Shown here piece after piece: positions 62,312-64,000 of a DNA stretch of 64,000 nt (position 1 is its first letter; every line of letters starts with the position of its first letter). This DNA comes from Collybia mongolica (taxonomy: Eukaryota > Basidiomycota > Agaricomycetes > Agaricales > Clitocybaceae), in assembly GCA_013420905.1 (NCBI GenBank), contig JAAXNY010000012.1, positions 248,001-312,000 on the forward strand, given 5' to 3'. The notes below the pieces were generated by a model. That model had not been told where the DNA came from. It searched no databases and was given only the letters and a program-made list of their open reading frames with translations. The translations under genes and the position numbers were made by a program.

Positions 62312-64000
62312 ATGAGCTTCTTCTTGAAAAACTCTAAGAAGGAAGACCAGCCCAGTCAAGACAGCGGTTTGTTTCGAAAGCTTGGTGGTACCCTCCAACC
62401 GCAGAACCACACCGAAGCATCTCCCGCCCAGAAGCAAGGGGGCCTCTTGGGAGGAATCAGCGGCGCGTTGAATCATGCCTCTGCAGCCACGGTTGCGTCT
62501 TTACCCTCTCTACCTGCTGTTCCTAGTCCGGTGGGTGTTGTGGGAGGGATTAGTGATACACTCAATCACGCTTCGGCAGCCACCATTGCATCCCTACCCT
62601 CTATTCCTGGTGTACCGAATCCAGTGAACGTTGTAGGAGGGATTAGTGACGTGTTGAACCACGCATCCGAAGCTGCCATGGCGTCTCTTCCCTCGACCCC
62701 AGTTATACCAAAGCCCACAGATGTCATAGGGAAGATTGGTGGTACATTGAACCGCGCTTCCATCGCTGACATTTCGCCTTTGCCCGCCCTTCCTACAGTT
62801 CCAAATCCAGTGGGTATCATTGGAAAGGTCGACGATGTGTTGAGCGACGCTTCCGAAACCGCTATCGCGTCTTTGCCAGTGGTTTCTGCCATGCCAAATC
62901 CCGTAGGTGTCGTGGCAGGGATTGGTAGCGCATTGAACTACGCTTCAGAAACTGCCGTTGCATCTCTACCAGTCGTTCCAGTGGTGCCAAAGCCCGCGGA
63001 GGTCGTGGGAGGGATTGGCAGCGCACTGAGCCAAGCCTCCTCACTTGCTCATGTGTCTCTTCCTACCATTTCTAGTGTTCCAGATCCAGTGGATATCATA
63101 GGGGAAGTCGGCAACACACGTAGTCACATCAGTGTCGCGTCGCTTCCTGTTGTTCCTCCCGTGCCTACTCCAGAAGGCGTCTTAGGAGGGATAGGTGGAG
63201 CCCTGAATCACGCCTCCTCGGTTGCTCATGCAGCCTTGCCTACCATTCCTGCCGTGTCGAACCGAGAGGCCTTCTTGGGAGGGATTGGTGGTGCACTCGA
63301 CCATGCATCCACACTCACACATTTATCTCTTCCTGCTGCTCCCGCAGTGCCCCATCCAGAGGCCATTCTGGGAGGAATCGGCGGTGCACTTAACCAAGCT
63401 TCAACCCTTGCTCACGCCTCCCTGCCCGCCGTTCCCGCCGCACCTAACGTGTATGGCCTCGTGGAAGGATTAGGCGGTGGCCTCCACCAAGGCTCCACTC
63501 TCGCCCATGCATCCATACCTCTCGTTCCCGCCCTACCCGACCCACATGCCCTCGTGGAAGGAGTTGGTGGTGCGCTCAATCAAGCCTCCACACTTGCTCA
63601 TATATCTCTGCCCTCCGTTCCCAGTATTCTTAATCCACAGAACCTCGTGACAGGCCTTGGTGACGCGCTCGACCACGCGGCGGCGGCCAACGAGGCCATC
63701 ATAGGAGGGATTGGGGACACGTTGAATAATGCTTCTTCAGCAGCCCTCGGGGCTCTGCCGCATCATTCACCTCCCCCAGTTCTGAAACCGCTGAGTTTGT
63801 GGGGAAAGATCAAGAAAGCACTGGGCTTTGGCAAGCCTGAGCCCCCGCCTCAAAGGGGACTCGTTGCGACGATTAGTGGTGCGATTCCGGATCCGGTGAA
63901 CCCCTTGGTCGTAGGCGGCAAGGTCGCACATGTAGTAGGGGCGGAAGTGGTTGAAGTTGGGCAGCACGTTGCGCGATCTGCCTTTAGTTTTGCCTGGTCG
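62312..64000 (+). CDS. GLLGKIGDAL-repeat protein, member 3, with 31-residue tandem repeats (runs off window)
   Basis: Open from the ATG at 62312 (MSFFLKNSKKEDQPSQDSGL) to the window end with no stop: at least 563 residues, 3' partial. The N-terminus parallels members 1 and 2 (LFRKLGGTLQPQ). About 13 full copies and two partial copies of a 31-residue unit follow, roughly GVVGGIGGALNHAS..AHASLP.VP.VP.P, encoded as a 93-base tandem period over about 62441-63750. Each unit is a Gly-rich amphipathic stretch followed by a Pro linker. After the array come LWGKIKKALGFGKPEPPP, an LVATISGAIPDPVNPLVVGG segment and a hydrophobic VAHVVGAEVVEVGQHVA region. No signal peptide is seen. The function is unknown; membrane-surface or structural roles are speculation. 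Confidence 0.65.
   Translation, partial: MSFFLKNSKKEDQPSQDSGLFRKLGGTLQPQNHTEASPAQKQGGLLGGISGALNHASAATVASLPSLPAVPSPVGVVGGISDTLNHASAATIASLPSIPGVPNPVNVVGGISDVLNHASEAAMASLPSTPVIPKPTDVIGKIGGTLNRASIADISPLPALPTVPNPVGIIGKVDDVLSDASETAIASLPVVSAMPNPVGVVAGIGSALNYASETAVASLPVVPVVPKPAEVVGGIGSALSQASSLAHVSLPTISSVPDPVDIIGEVGNTRSHISVASLPVVPPVPTPEGVLGGIGGALNHASSVAHAALPTIPAVSNREAFLGGIGGALDHASTLTHLSLPAAPAVPHPEAILGGIGGALNQASTLAHASLPAVPAAPNVYGLVEGLGGGLHQGSTLAHASIPLVPALPDPHALVEGVGGALNQASTLAHISLPSVPSILNPQNLVTGLGDALDHAAAANEAIIGGIGDTLNNASSAALGALPHHSPPPVLKPLSLWGKIKKALGFGKPEPPPQRGLVATISGAIPDPVNPLVVGGKVAHVVGAEVVEVGQHVARSAFSFAWS

Noticed and set aside
62566..62892. Minus-strand frame with its own repeats opposite member 3
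   Set aside because: Its periodicity is the mirror of the 93-base repeat; the plus-strand protein explains it.

Overview
The window is nuclear DNA of a filamentous basidiomycete, most likely a mushroom-forming agaricomycete. Evidence: genes are split by many 45-60 bp GT-AG introns, intergenic spaces are short, and several families typical of such fungi are present (a DUF6534-type seven-helix protein, an indoleamine-2,3-dioxygenase-like protein, a fused THI20). No bacterial, organellar or viral genome features, rRNA genes, CRISPR arrays or recognisable tRNA genes were seen. Exon boundaries are read by eye and are approximate unless stated.

Left arm (1-9.5 kb): a small coiled-coil protein, an unusual P450-like protein, a conserved hypothetical, and two adjacent paralogous single-pass membrane proteins (signal peptide, Ser/Thr-rich stalk, membrane helix, coiled coil, PPxY-like tail).

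Transposon block (about 8.8-31 kb): one multi-exon transposase-like gene on the minus strand (about 31.0 down to 11.2 kb) has been hit repeatedly. An LTR (17518-29255 in pieces) inserted into a coding exon. An 8,906-bp gypsy-type LTR retrotransposon (19781-28686) inserted into that LTR in the opposite orientation. A 1,608-bp Tc1/mariner element (18152-19759) inserted into the same LTR. A second, nearly identical Tc1 copy lies inverted at 9554-11161. A 2.8-kb element with subterminal repeats sits in an intron, and an 846-bp TA-flanked MITE lies near the 5' end. The retrotransposon has gag, protease and RT-RNaseH in three frames joined by two -1 slippery heptamers, has no integrase, and carries an antisense two-exon gene fragment where integrase would be.

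Central and right arms (32-51.4 kb): dense housekeeping genes. mS33 and SUV3 are divergent, and both serve mitochondrial gene expression. A secreted protein follows, then a TPR-CCCH-triple-repeat fusion protein, a DUF6534-type membrane protein, THI20 (HMP-P kinase plus TenA) convergent with an endonuclease III homologue, and NatC subunit MAK10 divergent from mitochondrial TrpRS.

Distal arm (51.4-64 kb): lineage-type genes. Three members of a family with a GLLGKIGDAL-type motif are present; the third has a 31-residue unit repeated about 14 times and runs off the window. There is also an intact indoleamine-dioxygenase-like gene with a decaying second copy. Two MITEs, 53 kb apart (8855-9098 and 61664-61820), share a terminal sequence and 7-bp target duplications.
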